A DNA stretch of 57,219 bases from an uncultured Rickettsiales bacterium. Its GTDB lineage: Bacteria; Pseudomonadota; Alphaproteobacteria; Micavibrionales; GCA-2720935. A model generated the notes under the pieces. The model saw only the letters and a program-made list of their open reading frames with translations, was not told where the DNA came from and searched no databases. Position numbers and translations under genes: made by a program. Of this stretch, positions 33,279 to 42,487 are shown piece after piece; the stretch's first letter is position 1; each line of letters opens with the position of its first letter. The stretch is taken from positions 207,106 through 264,324 of the forward strand of contig CATLOR010000002.1 in the NCBI GenBank assembly GCA_950054255.1, given 5' to 3'.

Positions 33279-34766
33279 ATGGCAACACCAAATAAAGTAC
33301 AAAAGAAAAAAACGATGAACGAAAACACAAAAACACGCCTTGCAGGGTATCTAAGTGGTAGCGTAACTGGCTTAGCGGCTTTTTCATTAATCCCCGGCTT
33401 TAATATGGCTGCTGGTGTAGCTGCTGTTGGATTTTTAACAAGCGTCGCTGCTATTGACATGTATAATAATGGCGTAGGTAAATTAAAAGGCGAGAAATCA
33501 TTAAAACATTTTGGCTTTGGATCTGTAATGGGAACTATATTTGGAAGTCTTATTGCTGTTTTTGCTCAAAATGCAGGACATTACAAAGATTTATTGACAC
33601 CTGTTACACCTTCTTCTGTATCACCTGTTGCTTCGGCTCATGCTGGCGCTCCTGCTCCTGTTGCTGATGATAATAAGGTTGTTGCTCCTGCTGTTGTTGA
33701 TGCTTATAACCCATTAGACACTGTTGCTGATTTAATTGCTGCTGGCGCTTTTGTAACACAGAAACAAAGAGAAGTGCCTGTTCCCGCCCCTGTTGTCGTT
33801 GAGGCACCCGTTGTTGTAGAAGAAGAGTCATCTGATCAACCGTGTGGCCCAGAATGGAATGCGAATGTAATTTGTTTTTATCCAAGAAACGGGAGTGCAG
33901 AGCCTGTTGTTGAACAAGATGTCGTTGCTGCTGGTGAGCCCCCTCTTCCACAAGCTTTACCAACAGTTGTTAATTACACACATGATTTTACAAATGAGGC
34001 AACAGATCTTTTGAATGCTGGTCTTGCTGGTAATGCTCAAGCAATTAAGGATTTAGCGTTCTACTTATATAATGGTATTAACGTTTCTAAGGACAAAGCA
34101 CTTGCTTATGACCTTTATACGATGGCGGCTGATATGGGTAATTTACAAGCTAAAGTTGACCTTACTTATATTGGGTATCATGGATTAGATGATGTTGTTG
34201 AATCTGATAAAGACCAAGCGATTGATACAATGGCTGGTTATGTGGATGCTTCTCCTCTTGCTGCAGAATTACATGCTGCGTGGACAGGAGTAAATCTACC
34301 TTCTGCTTATAGTGCGGCTGACGTTGTTGCCCCAACTGTATATCCCGTACAAGAAACTGTAGAATATGCCGTTGAGCCAAGAAATGATATTGGCTGTGGG
34401 TATGATTACGCTACAAATAAAAGCACAATTTGTTTTTATCCAAATGGGACAGCGCCAACAACGCAAGAAGTACCAACAACAGTAACACATACTTATAATA
34501 TCGTTGCTGAATGTGATTATTTAGGTGTTGATAGTGCGACAAATAAGGTTAATTTTGGTAATTGTTCTTTTGAAGAAGCTAGCGCCCCTCAACACGCTTA
34601 TGCTGGTGAAACACTAAAGGTTAATAACTTACCTGAAGAACAGTTCACACAAGAAGATCAGTATTTCGAGTTGAACGATAACAGTAATAGTGTACGTCTT
34701 GATGATTTCTTTAGAGCTACGGTTGCACCAAATGTTACTGCCCGTATTCGTGGTGCAAGACCTTAA
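33279..34766 (+). CDS. Membrane-anchored protein with Sel1-like repeat and repeated Cys/ICFYP modules
   Basis: A 495-residue protein with three hydrophobic N-terminal segments (about 22-42, 43-62, 78-98; Gly/Ala-rich). A Pro/Val/Ala-rich linker (110-185) follows. At 189-202 there is a Cys-Gly..ICFYP module, repeated at 373-388 (CGYDYATN..ICFYPNG); a third, degenerate copy lies at 412-431 (CDY..ATNK..NCSF). Between them, about 244-300 is Sel1/TPR-like (AGNAQAIKDLAFYLYNG, ALAYDLYTMAADMGNLQAK), a fold that mediates protein contacts. DNA of the two ICFYP copies shares 17 identical bases. Probably a surface or periplasmic interaction protein, highly expressed. I do not recognise the whole protein. 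Confidence 0.75.
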   Translation: MATPNKVQKKKTMNENTKTRLAGYLSGSVTGLAAFSLIPGFNMAAGVAAVGFLTSVAAIDMYNNGVGKLKGEKSLKHFGFGSVMGTIFGSLIAVFAQNAGHYKDLLTPVTPSSVSPVASAHAGAPAPVADDNKVVAPAVVDAYNPLDTVADLIAAGAFVTQKQREVPVPAPVVVEAPVVVEEESSDQPCGPEWNANVICFYPRNGSAEPVVEQDVVAAGEPPLPQALPTVVNYTHDFTNEATDLLNAGLAGNAQAIKDLAFYLYNGINVSKDKALAYDLYTMAADMGNLQAKVDLTYIGYHGLDDVVESDKDQAIDTMAGYVDASPLAAELHAAWTGVNLPSAYSAADVVAPTVYPVQETVEYAVEPRNDIGCGYDYATNKSTICFYPNGTAPTTQEVPTTVTHTYNIVAECDYLGVDSATNKVNFGNCSFEEASAPQHAYAGETLKVNNLPEEQFTQEDQYFELNDNSNSVRLDDFFRATVAPNVTARIRGARP

Positions 34767-34775
34767 TAAAATAGA

Positions 34776-35498
34776 CTATTCGTCAAAAGGTGTTTCTTTA
34801 TAAATGCGTGGAGAAAAAGTAACGACTGCTTTTTTAACCGTATCAAGATCGTCTATAACAAATCCGTCTTTAACACGCGTGCTTTGGCCTGGTAAAAGTT
34901 TATAAAAAACGGGCTCATAATAAAGCGTTTTAACAGGATCTGTATTAATATCGGCTGTTTCATAAAGATTTATATTTAATGTCGGAACCCATGTTTCTTT
35001 ATCAAATTTGTTTTTTAAAAAGGTATCAAAACTTATAACAGAACGATTATTTGGAAATTTCTTTTCTGTTATTTTTAAATCTTCTATAGCAATTTCTTCA
35101 CCTAAAGCATGAACTGGCAGCCCTAGCGTTTCATATAAATAAGAAATTGGCTCCCATTGGTTTGTTAATTCTTGTCTAAAGATAATTGAAACTATAAATA
35201 AGGCAAGGCATGTGTATCCCACCAAATAAACACAATATAAAAGAGAAAAATCGCGATCTTCTTTTATAGTCGGTAGGTTTGCTCCCTCGGCTAATGGCTT
35301 GACAGATTCGGGGATTTCATCAAAGTCAGGAATAGTATTTTGTATAACCTTAGGGGCTTCCTCAGATTCTTCTAATTTTGGAGGGTCTTGAAACCAGATA
35401 TGCTGACATTTTGCACATTTTACTTTCCGACCGTGCGGTAATAAAAGTGCATCTTTCACAATAAAGCGTGTTGAACAATTTGAGCATTCTAGATTCAT
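34776..35498 (-). CDS. Zinc-ribbon (MJ0042-type) single-pass membrane protein
   Basis: A 240-residue protein starting with a zinc ribbon: C5-x2-C8 (LECSNCSTRF) and C28-x2-C31 (VKCAKCQHIWF), the MJ0042 finger pattern. An acidic linker leads to one membrane helix (about 84-106), and the C-terminal part (about 140-235) looks like the extracytoplasmic beta domain of the DUF3426 type (e.g. ITEKKFPNNRSVISFDTFLKNK, LLPGQSTRVK). Such proteins are common in alpha-, beta- and gammaproteobacteria, with no established function. It is divergent from the next gene and converges with the Sel1-containing gene. Confidence 0.82.
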   Translation of the reverse strand: MNLECSNCSTRFIVKDALLLPHGRKVKCAKCQHIWFQDPPKLEESEEAPKVIQNTIPDFDEIPESVKPLAEGANLPTIKEDRDFSLLYCVYLVGYTCLALFIVSIIFRQELTNQWEPISYLYETLGLPVHALGEEIAIEDLKITEKKFPNNRSVISFDTFLKNKFDKETWVPTLNINLYETADINTDPVKTLYYEPVFYKLLPGQSTRVKDGFVIDDLDTVKKAVVTFSPRIYKETPFDE

Positions 35499-35567
35499 AG
35501 TTACAATTTATAACTCAATTTATAAAAAGACAAATAAATAATTCTTCTTTATTTTCATAATCGAAAA

Positions 35568-36362
35568 GTGTATAGTCTAGCTGTGTATAAATATTTAGAA
35601 AAAATAACGGATTATTACGACTCTCTTTCAAGTAATAAGAGGGTGGCATTATATACAGCTATCCTTTTACCTGTATGTGCAGGTTTTGTTTATCTAATGG
35701 CCTCTTTACTGCCTAAAACAATAAATTTATGTGAAGATGGTAATCCTGGCAAATTGAGTCATACAGAAGTTTTTAATGGCGTTTCATTACCAACCTGTAC
35801 GGTTCAAGCTGAATCTCTTGCTGCACATGAAGCTGATATCCCCTATTCACAAGTTTCAGATTATGAAGATGCTAGGCACATTGAAGAATTAAGACGCGAA
35901 AATAAAACAGGGAAAAATGTCAGTTATAGGTTTAATGAGACAGGAATGCTTATAATAAAGGGTGATTTACCTCCTGAAACAAGTATTTCTATTGAGCGTG
36001 GGCGTATTATTATTGAAGGTGATATGTTAGACGGCTCAAAGGCGAGTGCTATGCTCCCTTATAAGACAAAAACAGAATCTTATCCAAGTATGTGTACGAG
36101 AATGAGCGTTGACAATACACTAAAAACAGAACCCTGTATAAAGCATAGAACTGTTTTTAATGGTTTTATTTATGACGAAGATTTATCGCCAGCGGTTCAT
36201 GTTCAAGGTACGACATACCCAGAAACACAGATTGAAACGAATGCAGGTATAGAAATTGATGGAAATGCCTGTTCAGCAAGATTATCTGTTCGTCATGATC
36301 GTCCTCTTATTGTGAAAGGAAGACGTATAAAAGACCCCGCAGAGCATTATTTATGTTCATAA
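35568..36362 (+). CDS. Unrecognised single-pass membrane protein
   Basis: A 264-residue protein with a cytoplasmic N-terminus, one membrane helix (about 27-48, VALYTAILLPVCAGFVYLMAS) and an extracytoplasmic region. Five cysteines lie in that region (residues about 55, 77, 177, 190, 233) plus one at the end (YLCS). The middle contains short beta-type repeats (GMLIIKGDLPPETSISIERG, IIIEGDML) reminiscent of DUF-type beta-helix turns. The start is GTG; a second GTG five codons on is equally possible. No family is recognised. It converges with dnaE and closes the accessory block. Confidence 0.65.
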   Translation: MYSLAVYKYLEKITDYYDSLSSNKRVALYTAILLPVCAGFVYLMASLLPKTINLCEDGNPGKLSHTEVFNGVSLPTCTVQAESLAAHEADIPYSQVSDYEDARHIEELRRENKTGKNVSYRFNETGMLIIKGDLPPETSISIERGRIIIEGDMLDGSKASAMLPYKTKTESYPSMCTRMSVDNTLKTEPCIKHRTVFNGFIYDEDLSPAVHVQGTTYPETQIETNAGIEIDGNACSARLSVRHDRPLIVKGRRIKDPAEHYLCS

Positions 36363-36367
36363 ATAAA

Positions 36368-39300
36368 TTACAGCTCTTTTACATCGGAAATGCCAGAGAT
36401 TGACTTTATGGTTCTTAAATCTACAGGGCTAAGTGAAAATCTCTTTTCAAACTTAATGAGCGCATCAACATCAAAGGAAGGTACGTTGTAATGAAGGGTC
36501 ACATCTATATGCCCTTCATCATCTGTTTTTAATATTTGCTCAAGGCCATTTAAAGCAGAAATGTCGCTTAAATTAATTTCGACTTTCTGTGTTAAATTTT
36601 CTAAAGCTTTATCTAAAGATTCAACGGATTGTATTGCAAGACGCGGTGTATCTTCACCTTCTTGATACTGAACATCAAGAGCAACGATAACAGTGCTACC
36701 TGCGGATAACAAATCTCGTTTAGAAGCGAGAGTGTCAGAGAAAACAATAGGCTCGTAAACACCTGTTGTGTCAGACAATTGAATAAAAGCAAAACGATTT
36801 CCTTTGGCAGATATACGCTCTTGTTTTTTCAAAACAACACCTGCCAATTTTACACGTCCTTTTTTCTCAATTTCAGGATTTAAAAGATCAACGTAGGAAA
36901 TCACCCCTTTCTTGCGTAATTTATCCTGTTCACTATCAAGAGGATGAGCAGACAGGTAAAAACCAACAGAATCAAATTCATGTTGAAGGCGCTCAAGTAT
37001 ATCCCACTCCAATCTATTAGAGAGCTTTGGTAAATGCTGTTCATTTACTGTATCTGATGCATCTCCAAATAAGCTATTTTGACCACTTGCTTTTTCTTGG
37101 GAGATACTAGAAGCATAACTGATAATTGTTTCGACAGATTCAATTAAGGCAGCGCGATTATCACTCAAACAATCTAAACCGCCAGCTTTAATAAGATTTT
37201 CTAATTGACGTTTATTCATGACTTTCATATCAAGTCGTCTTGCCATATCAAAAATATCTTTAAAAGGACCATTTTCATTGCGTTCAGCTACGAGAGAGTC
37301 CATAGCCGCCTCACCGACGCCTTTAACAGCAGAGAGAGCATATCGAATACCTTTAGAGCCATCATGGAGGTGCTCAACTGAGAAATCGCGCTCTGAGGCA
37401 TTTATACAAGGAGGTAATAAAGGTATTTTTAAACGGTCTAATTCTTGAGAAAAAATATTTAATTTATCAGTGTTCCCTGAATCCAAAGTCATAGAGGCTG
37501 TAAAAAACTCAACTGGATAATTCGCCTTCATATAGGCTGTTTGATAGGCAATAAAAGCATAACAGGCCGCATGTGCCTTGTTAAAACCATAGCCAGCGAA
37601 TTTCGCAATTTGGTCAAAGATATGTGATGAGAGTTCATTGGAAACATCATGATGTTTGGCCGCGCCATTAACAAAGAGTTCTCGCTGTTTGTCCATCTCC
37701 TCTTTGATTTTTTTACCCATAGCACGGCGTAATAAATCCGCACCACCAAGTGTATAACCAGCCAAAATCTGTGCCGCTTGCATCACTTGTTCTTGGTAAA
37801 TCATAATGCCAAATGTTTCTTCTAAAATAGGTTGAAGAAGATCATGCATGTAATCACGTTCGTCGTCTGAGAATTTGTTTTTAATATATTGAGGAATGTT
37901 ATCCATTGGTCCAGGGCGATAGAGAGCCACCAACGCGATAATTTCCTCTAGTTGCTCCAAGCGCATTTGACGACCGACATCGCGCATCCCTGCACTTTCA
38001 AGCTGAAACACACCTGTGTTATCTCCCTTAGCAAGCATTTCGAAAGTTGGTTTATCATCGGTAGGAAGAGCAAGTAAATCAATTTTACGATCATATTCGT
38101 CATCAACAATTTCAACAGATTTTTGCAAAACTGTAAGTGTTTTTAATCCTAAGAAATCAAATTTCACAAGCCCCGCTTGCTCAATATATTTCATGTTGAA
38201 TTGTGTCACTGGCATAGGAGATCTAGGGTCGCGATAAACAGGAATAAGATCATGTAATGGTCTATCCCCTATCACGACACCAGCAGCATGCGTTGAAGCA
38301 TGTCTATAAAGGCCTTCTAATTGAAGGGCAATATTAATTAACTTTGAAACCGTTGGATCACCATCTCTCTGCGCACGTAAATCAGGTTCTGTTTCTAAAG
38401 CCTCAGATAAAGACACGGGGTTGGCAGGATTAGCAGGAATTAATTTCGCAATTTTATCAACTTGCCCATAAGGCATTTGCAAAACACGCCCCACATCACG
38501 GACGACCGCTCTTGCTTGTAACTTACCAAAAGTAATAATTTGCGCCACATGATCAAACCCATATTTTTGCTGCACATATTTAATGACTTCGTCACGACGT
38601 GATTGACAGAAATCAATATCAAAGTCAGGCATAGAAACACGTTCTGGGTTTAAGAAACGCTCAAATAATAGATCAAGTTCAATAGGATCCAAGTCAGTAA
38701 TTTTTAATGACCATGCAACAATAGAAGCAGCACCAGAACCACGACCAGGTCCGACTGGAATATTATGGTCTTTTGCCCATTGGATAAAGTCAGATACGAT
38801 TAGAAAATAACCTGGGAATCCCATTTGTGTGATGATATTCAATTCAAAGTCTAATCGGTCATAATAGATTTTTTCTTGTGCTTCACGTTCCTCTTTAGAG
38901 CCGTCGAAATCTTGGAAAACATAATTTTCTAAACGCCATTTCAAGCCTTCTTTAGATTCATAGGCTAATTCTTCGGCTTCGTTTCTTCCTTCTCCACAAT
39001 CAAATGGAGGTAAAATAGGGTCAATCGGTTTAACAAACCACGAACATCTCTTTGCGATCTGTACAGTATTGGCGATCGCCTCTGGTAAATCTTGAAACAG
39101 GGCAATCATTTCTTGAGGAGATTTAAAGTAATGCTCTTCAGTAGCTGTACGTCTATCAGACTCAACAACATAACGCCCTTCCGCGATACATAATAGAGCA
39201 TCATGCGCTTCATGCATTTCTTTATTCATAAAGAAACAATCATTCGTTGCGACCAATGGAATATTAAGATCATAGGCAAAATTAATTAGATCTTCTTCTG

Positions 39301-39850
39301 TGTTTTGTTCTTCAATTAAGCCGTGACGTTGAATTTCTATATAAAATCGATCTTTAAAAACATCTTTAAATCGTTCAAATAAGGCCTTCGCTTTATCATG
39401 TTGTTTTTCTAATAATAGAGGAGAAAATAATCCATCTACTCCACCAGATAAACAAATAACAGACTGACTATTATTAAATAATTGATCCATGGTTATTTGA
39501 GGCTCATACTGGCTTTCCGTATTCATATACGCTAAAGACATGAGCATACATAAATTACGATAACCCTCTTCATTTTGAGCAATTAGAACCATTTTCTTAG
39601 GTGTTGAAACGGGCGCGTCCTCTGTTGAAATTAAGATTTGCGTTCCTATAATCGGTTGTACGCCTGAGCTACTGGCTTGAATAGCAAACTCCATGGCACC
39701 AAACATGTTATTGCTATCTGTAACAGCGACAGCTGGGATTTTGTTTTTATTACAATGTTTAATAAGATTTTTGACATGGATTGCCCCCTCCGCTAAAGAG
39801 TAAGCGGAATGCACTCGTAAATGGATAAATGTGTCAGTATGTGTCGTCAT
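36368..39850 (-). CDS. dnaE: DNA polymerase III alpha subunit
   Basis: A 1160-residue replicative polymerase, close to the E. coli length. It starts with a PHP domain (FIHLRVHSAYSLAEGA.., AVAVTDSNNMFGA), continues with the palm, where PDFDIDF (about 408-414) supplies two catalytic aspartates, the fingers region (PGRGSGAASIVAWSL upstream, GPMDNIPQYIKNK and EETFGIMIYQEQVMQ downstream), a helix-hairpin-helix region and a C-terminal OB fold (KLAGVVLKKQERISAKGN). Canonical catalytic residues are present. It is the last gene of the long minus-strand run; its ATG overlaps the lolD stop by one base (TAATG). Confidence 0.97.
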   Translation of the reverse strand: MTTHTDTFIHLRVHSAYSLAEGAIHVKNLIKHCNKNKIPAVAVTDSNNMFGAMEFAIQASSSGVQPIIGTQILISTEDAPVSTPKKMVLIAQNEEGYRNLCMLMSLAYMNTESQYEPQITMDQLFNNSQSVICLSGGVDGLFSPLLLEKQHDKAKALFERFKDVFKDRFYIEIQRHGLIEEQNTEEDLINFAYDLNIPLVATNDCFFMNKEMHEAHDALLCIAEGRYVVESDRRTATEEHYFKSPQEMIALFQDLPEAIANTVQIAKRCSWFVKPIDPILPPFDCGEGRNEAEELAYESKEGLKWRLENYVFQDFDGSKEEREAQEKIYYDRLDFELNIITQMGFPGYFLIVSDFIQWAKDHNIPVGPGRGSGAASIVAWSLKITDLDPIELDLLFERFLNPERVSMPDFDIDFCQSRRDEVIKYVQQKYGFDHVAQIITFGKLQARAVVRDVGRVLQMPYGQVDKIAKLIPANPANPVSLSEALETEPDLRAQRDGDPTVSKLINIALQLEGLYRHASTHAAGVVIGDRPLHDLIPVYRDPRSPMPVTQFNMKYIEQAGLVKFDFLGLKTLTVLQKSVEIVDDEYDRKIDLLALPTDDKPTFEMLAKGDNTGVFQLESAGMRDVGRQMRLEQLEEIIALVALYRPGPMDNIPQYIKNKFSDDERDYMHDLLQPILEETFGIMIYQEQVMQAAQILAGYTLGGADLLRRAMGKKIKEEMDKQRELFVNGAAKHHDVSNELSSHIFDQIAKFAGYGFNKAHAACYAFIAYQTAYMKANYPVEFFTASMTLDSGNTDKLNIFSQELDRLKIPLLPPCINASERDFSVEHLHDGSKGIRYALSAVKGVGEAAMDSLVAERNENGPFKDIFDMARRLDMKVMNKRQLENLIKAGGLDCLSDNRAALIESVETIISYASSISQEKASGQNSLFGDASDTVNEQHLPKLSNRLEWDILERLQHEFDSVGFYLSAHPLDSEQDKLRKKGVISYVDLLNPEIEKKGRVKLAGVVLKKQERISAKGNRFAFIQLSDTTGVYEPIVFSDTLASKRDLLSAGSTVIVALDVQYQEGEDTPRLAIQSVESLDKALENLTQKVEINLSDISALNGLEQILKTDDEGHIDVTLHYNVPSFDVDALIKFEKRFSLSPVDLRTIKSISGISDVKEL

Positions 39851-40533
39851 TATAATTCCGTTACAATACCATCTTCTAATGAGTAAGAGCGATCACATTT
39901 AGTAGCCAAACTCATATTATGCGTCACAATTAATGCAGCTGATTCAAAATCTTTAACGCGCCTTTTTAACAACTCAAAGAGAACATCTCCCGTTGCAGGA
40001 TCTAAATTTCCTGTTGGTTCATCAGCTAACAACAAAGAAGGATCATTGCTTAGTGCACGGGCGATTGCGACACGCTGTTGCTCACCACCAGACAATTCCG
40101 CTGGACGATGTTCGAAACGCTTATCTAGCCCCATTGCGGATAAAAACCCCTGCGCTCTTTCAGATGCGACACTTTTTTTTGTCCCTTGAATAATTTGTGG
40201 AAGCATAACATTCTCTAAAGCAGAAAACTCAGGGAGCAAATGATGATACTGGTATACAAAACCTATTTTATCTCTCCGTAATTTTGTTTTCATGCGTTCA
40301 GAGCTATTTGATACGTTTTCACCATCAATAAATATATCACCGCTCTTTTGTTTTTCTAAAAGCCCTGTAATATGAAGTAATGTTGATTTACCAGCCCCAG
40401 AAGGACCAACTAAAGCAACTGTTTCTCCCTTATTAATATGAAGGTTGATATCTTTTAAAACAGAGAGTTCTTCGGCAGAACCTTGTTTGAAAGACTGTTG
40501 GATATTTTTAAGCTCTAACACACACTTACTCAT
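39850..40533 (-). CDS. lolD: Lipoprotein-releasing ABC transporter ATPase LolD
   Basis: A 227-residue ABC ATPase that powers release of outer-membrane lipoproteins from the inner membrane to LolA. Walker A is GPSGAGKST (43-51), the Q loop FVYQYHHLLPEF, the signature LSGGEQQ (147-153) and Walker B LLLADE (167-172). The FVYQYHHLLPEFSALENVMLP run is typical of LolD. It overlaps the permease gene upstream by eight bases and dnaE downstream by one. The rest of the Lol route (LolA, LolB) is not in the window; the many lipoproteins here (RlpA, LptM-like) are possible clients. Confidence 0.96.
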   Translation of the reverse strand: MSKCVLELKNIQQSFKQGSAEELSVLKDINLHINKGETVALVGPSGAGKSTLLHITGLLEKQKSGDIFIDGENVSNSSERMKTKLRRDKIGFVYQYHHLLPEFSALENVMLPQIIQGTKKSVASERAQGFLSAMGLDKRFEHRPAELSGGEQQRVAIARALSNDPSLLLADEPTGNLDPATGDVLFELLKRRVKDFESAALIVTHNMSLATKCDRSYSLEDGIVTEL

Positions 40534-41767
40534 AACGCAGCGCCTCCACAGGATCTAATTTAGAAGCACGCCATGCGGGATAAAAAGTTGCAACAAGAGA
40601 TAAAAACAAGGCCATTAAAATAACCGTTATCACTTCTGACCAATTAATAATAGCTGGAAGTTTTGATAAGAAATATATTTCTGCAGCAAATAATTCTGTA
40701 CCAGTTAACCCTTCTAAAAACTGTCTTATGCTTTCAATATTTAAAGCAAAGCTTATTCCGAGCACTGCCCCAGCTAATGTCCCTGATAGCCCAATAGAGG
40801 CACCATTTAAAATAAATATTTTCATGATTGATAGACGCGATGCACCGATTGTCCTTAAAATGGCTATTTCTTTTCCTTTATCTTTAACCAGCATAATAAG
40901 GCTTGAAATAATATTAAATGCAGCGACTAAAATAATAAGCGTTAAAATTAAAAACATTACGTTCCGTTCAACTTCTAAAGCATTAAAAAAACCACCATTT
41001 GTTCTGCGCCAATCATGGATAATAGCAGAGTTTCCAAGCTGTTTTTGTAGCGCGTGCTTTAAAAAGCCTATATGGTCAGAATTCTCAGCAATAACCTGAA
41101 CAATGCTGACTTTATCTTTCAAGCCAAAGAAACGTTGTGATGTTAAAAGTGGCATGAAAATAAAGTTGCTGTCATATTCATACATACCGACATCAAAAAC
41201 ACCTATAATTTTCGCCTTTAATGTTTTTGGAATTGTTCCAAAGGGTGTTGATGATCCGGATGAGCTAAAGAGTGTTAGCTCATCCCCAATTCGGGCATTT
41301 AATCGATTAGCCATTGCATAGCCAATAATGATGCCACTATCTGAATATGTTTCAAAACTTCCAGCTATTAAGTTCTCAACAATTAATTTATTTGCTAGAA
41401 TATCTTCTAGGCGCAGCCCTCTAACGACGGCACCTTTAGACACATTTTTAGTTTGCACTAAAACTTGCCCTTCAACATAAGGTGTTACTGAAACAATCCC
41501 ATCAATATCTTTTATTTCATGTTTAACCCAATCAAAATTTGAAACAATCGCCTCTCCTTGAATAGAGATGTGACCATTCAAGCCGAGAATTCGTGATACT
41601 AATTCATGACGAAAACCATTCATGACAGACATCACGATAATGAGTGTCGCTACACCCAACATAATGCCCGTAAAGGAAAAACCAGCGATAACAGATATAA
41701 ATCCATCTTTACGTTTTGAACGCAAATAACGGCCTGCAACAAATTTTTCAAAGACTGAAAAAAGCAT
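40526..41767 (-). CDS. lolC: Lipoprotein-releasing ABC transporter permease LolC/E-type
   Basis: A 413-residue inner-membrane permease: N-terminal FEKFVAGRYLRSKRKDGFISVI, one helix (about 24-48), a MacB-like periplasmic domain (about 50-255) and three C-terminal helices of the FtsX family, ending VATFYPAWRASKLDPVEALRYE. Alphaproteobacteria often carry a single LolC/E hybrid permease that forms a homodimer, so the lolC name is by convention. It overlaps lolD by eight bases. Confidence 0.94.
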   Translation of the reverse strand: MLFSVFEKFVAGRYLRSKRKDGFISVIAGFSFTGIMLGVATLIIVMSVMNGFRHELVSRILGLNGHISIQGEAIVSNFDWVKHEIKDIDGIVSVTPYVEGQVLVQTKNVSKGAVVRGLRLEDILANKLIVENLIAGSFETYSDSGIIIGYAMANRLNARIGDELTLFSSSGSSTPFGTIPKTLKAKIIGVFDVGMYEYDSNFIFMPLLTSQRFFGLKDKVSIVQVIAENSDHIGFLKHALQKQLGNSAIIHDWRRTNGGFFNALEVERNVMFLILTLIILVAAFNIISSLIMLVKDKGKEIAILRTIGASRLSIMKIFILNGASIGLSGTLAGAVLGISFALNIESIRQFLEGLTGTELFAAEIYFLSKLPAIINWSEVITVILMALFLSLVATFYPAWRASKLDPVEALRYE

Positions 41768-41820
41768 GATAACTCTTTATGTAAGTTAATTATTCGATGC
41801 TTTCTTTATATAGAAGATCC

Positions 41821-42261
41821 TTAGTGATGACAAAGCTTTTTTAGGTAATTTGATAAGACTGAGCTCTCTTGAGAATTTAAATGATGGTCATTTAAATACA
41901 CAGCGCCTTCTTTATAGTGAACAGTCGCAATTTTACTATTTTTTAGCTCTAATCCTTCTAAGAAATTCAAGTTTTGATAGGCTAAGGCATCTAGTTCTAA
42001 ATCAAAACTAAGTTCTGGTGCATCTATTTTAGGTGCATTATTCAAAGGTGATGCAGGATCTAAGGGGGCGGAAGGTGTTTGAGGGCTGTTTATTTTATTT
42101 ATCTCAGCGCATTTACCATCTAGTAAAAAATCATGTTTTTCAATTGTATGAAATGCATTTTTAACATGTGATCCATTTAGTAAATCGGATGTCAAACCAC
42201 TCGAAGAAAACGCAAAAAAAGAAACCATGAATAATAATAAAAAACTAAATAAAAATCTCAT
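41821..42261 (-). CDS. Small secreted protein of unknown function (146 aa)
   Basis: A 146-residue protein with a signal peptide (about 1-24) and a mature part of low recognisability: one cysteine early (about residue 50), a Pro/Ser-rich stretch (SPQTPSAPLDPASPLNNAP) and a C-terminal cysteine-histidine end (KKLCHH). No family is recognised. The ATG overlaps the end of the DUF1467 gene by 17 bases, so it is translationally coupled. It occupies the place where proS is often found in alphaproteobacteria (between DUF1467 and lolC). Confidence 0.65.
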   Translation of the reverse strand: MRFLFSFLLLFMVSFFAFSSSGLTSDLLNGSHVKNAFHTIEKHDFLLDGKCAEINKINSPQTPSAPLDPASPLNNAPKIDAPELSFDLELDALAYQNLNFLEGLELKNSKIATVHYKEGAVYLNDHHLNSQESSVLSNYLKKLCHH

Positions 42262-42484
42262 AGCTAAGTACTCCTACTTTTATTAATCCATAAAAAATAA
42301 TCCAAATTATTGAAGCAATAATTGTTGTGATGATCATTTTTTTCTTAATCGCTGGTTTTTCAGGGGCGCCTGCTGGTACACCAGCCACATCACCTTTATT
42401 TGGTTTAATTCCCCAAGAAAGCGTCATAAAGAAAAGTATCCACCAAAATATTATATAGACGACTATACCTCCAGCAATATTCAT
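42245..42484 (-). CDS. DUF1467 family membrane protein
   Basis: A 79-residue protein with two hydrophobic helices (about 5-23 and 50-70) and a loop containing GIKPNKGDVAGVPAGAPEKP then AIKKKMIITT, the characteristic DUF1467 pattern (W-W near residue 15, PG.P.GAP loop). Function unknown. It is specific to alphaproteobacteria and usually sits after rnj, as here (gap three bases). Confidence 0.88.
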   Translation of the reverse strand: MNIAGGIVVYIIFWWILFFMTLSWGIKPNKGDVAGVPAGAPEKPAIKKKMIITTIIASIIWIIFYGLIKVGVLSYEIFI

Positions 42485-42487
42485 TTT

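Noticed and set aside
33604..33963. Gln-rich minus-strand frame opposite the Sel1-containing gene
   Set aside because: The glutamine runs arise from antisense reading of GTTGCT-type Val/Ala codons; the plus-strand frame has the promoter and ribosome-binding site.
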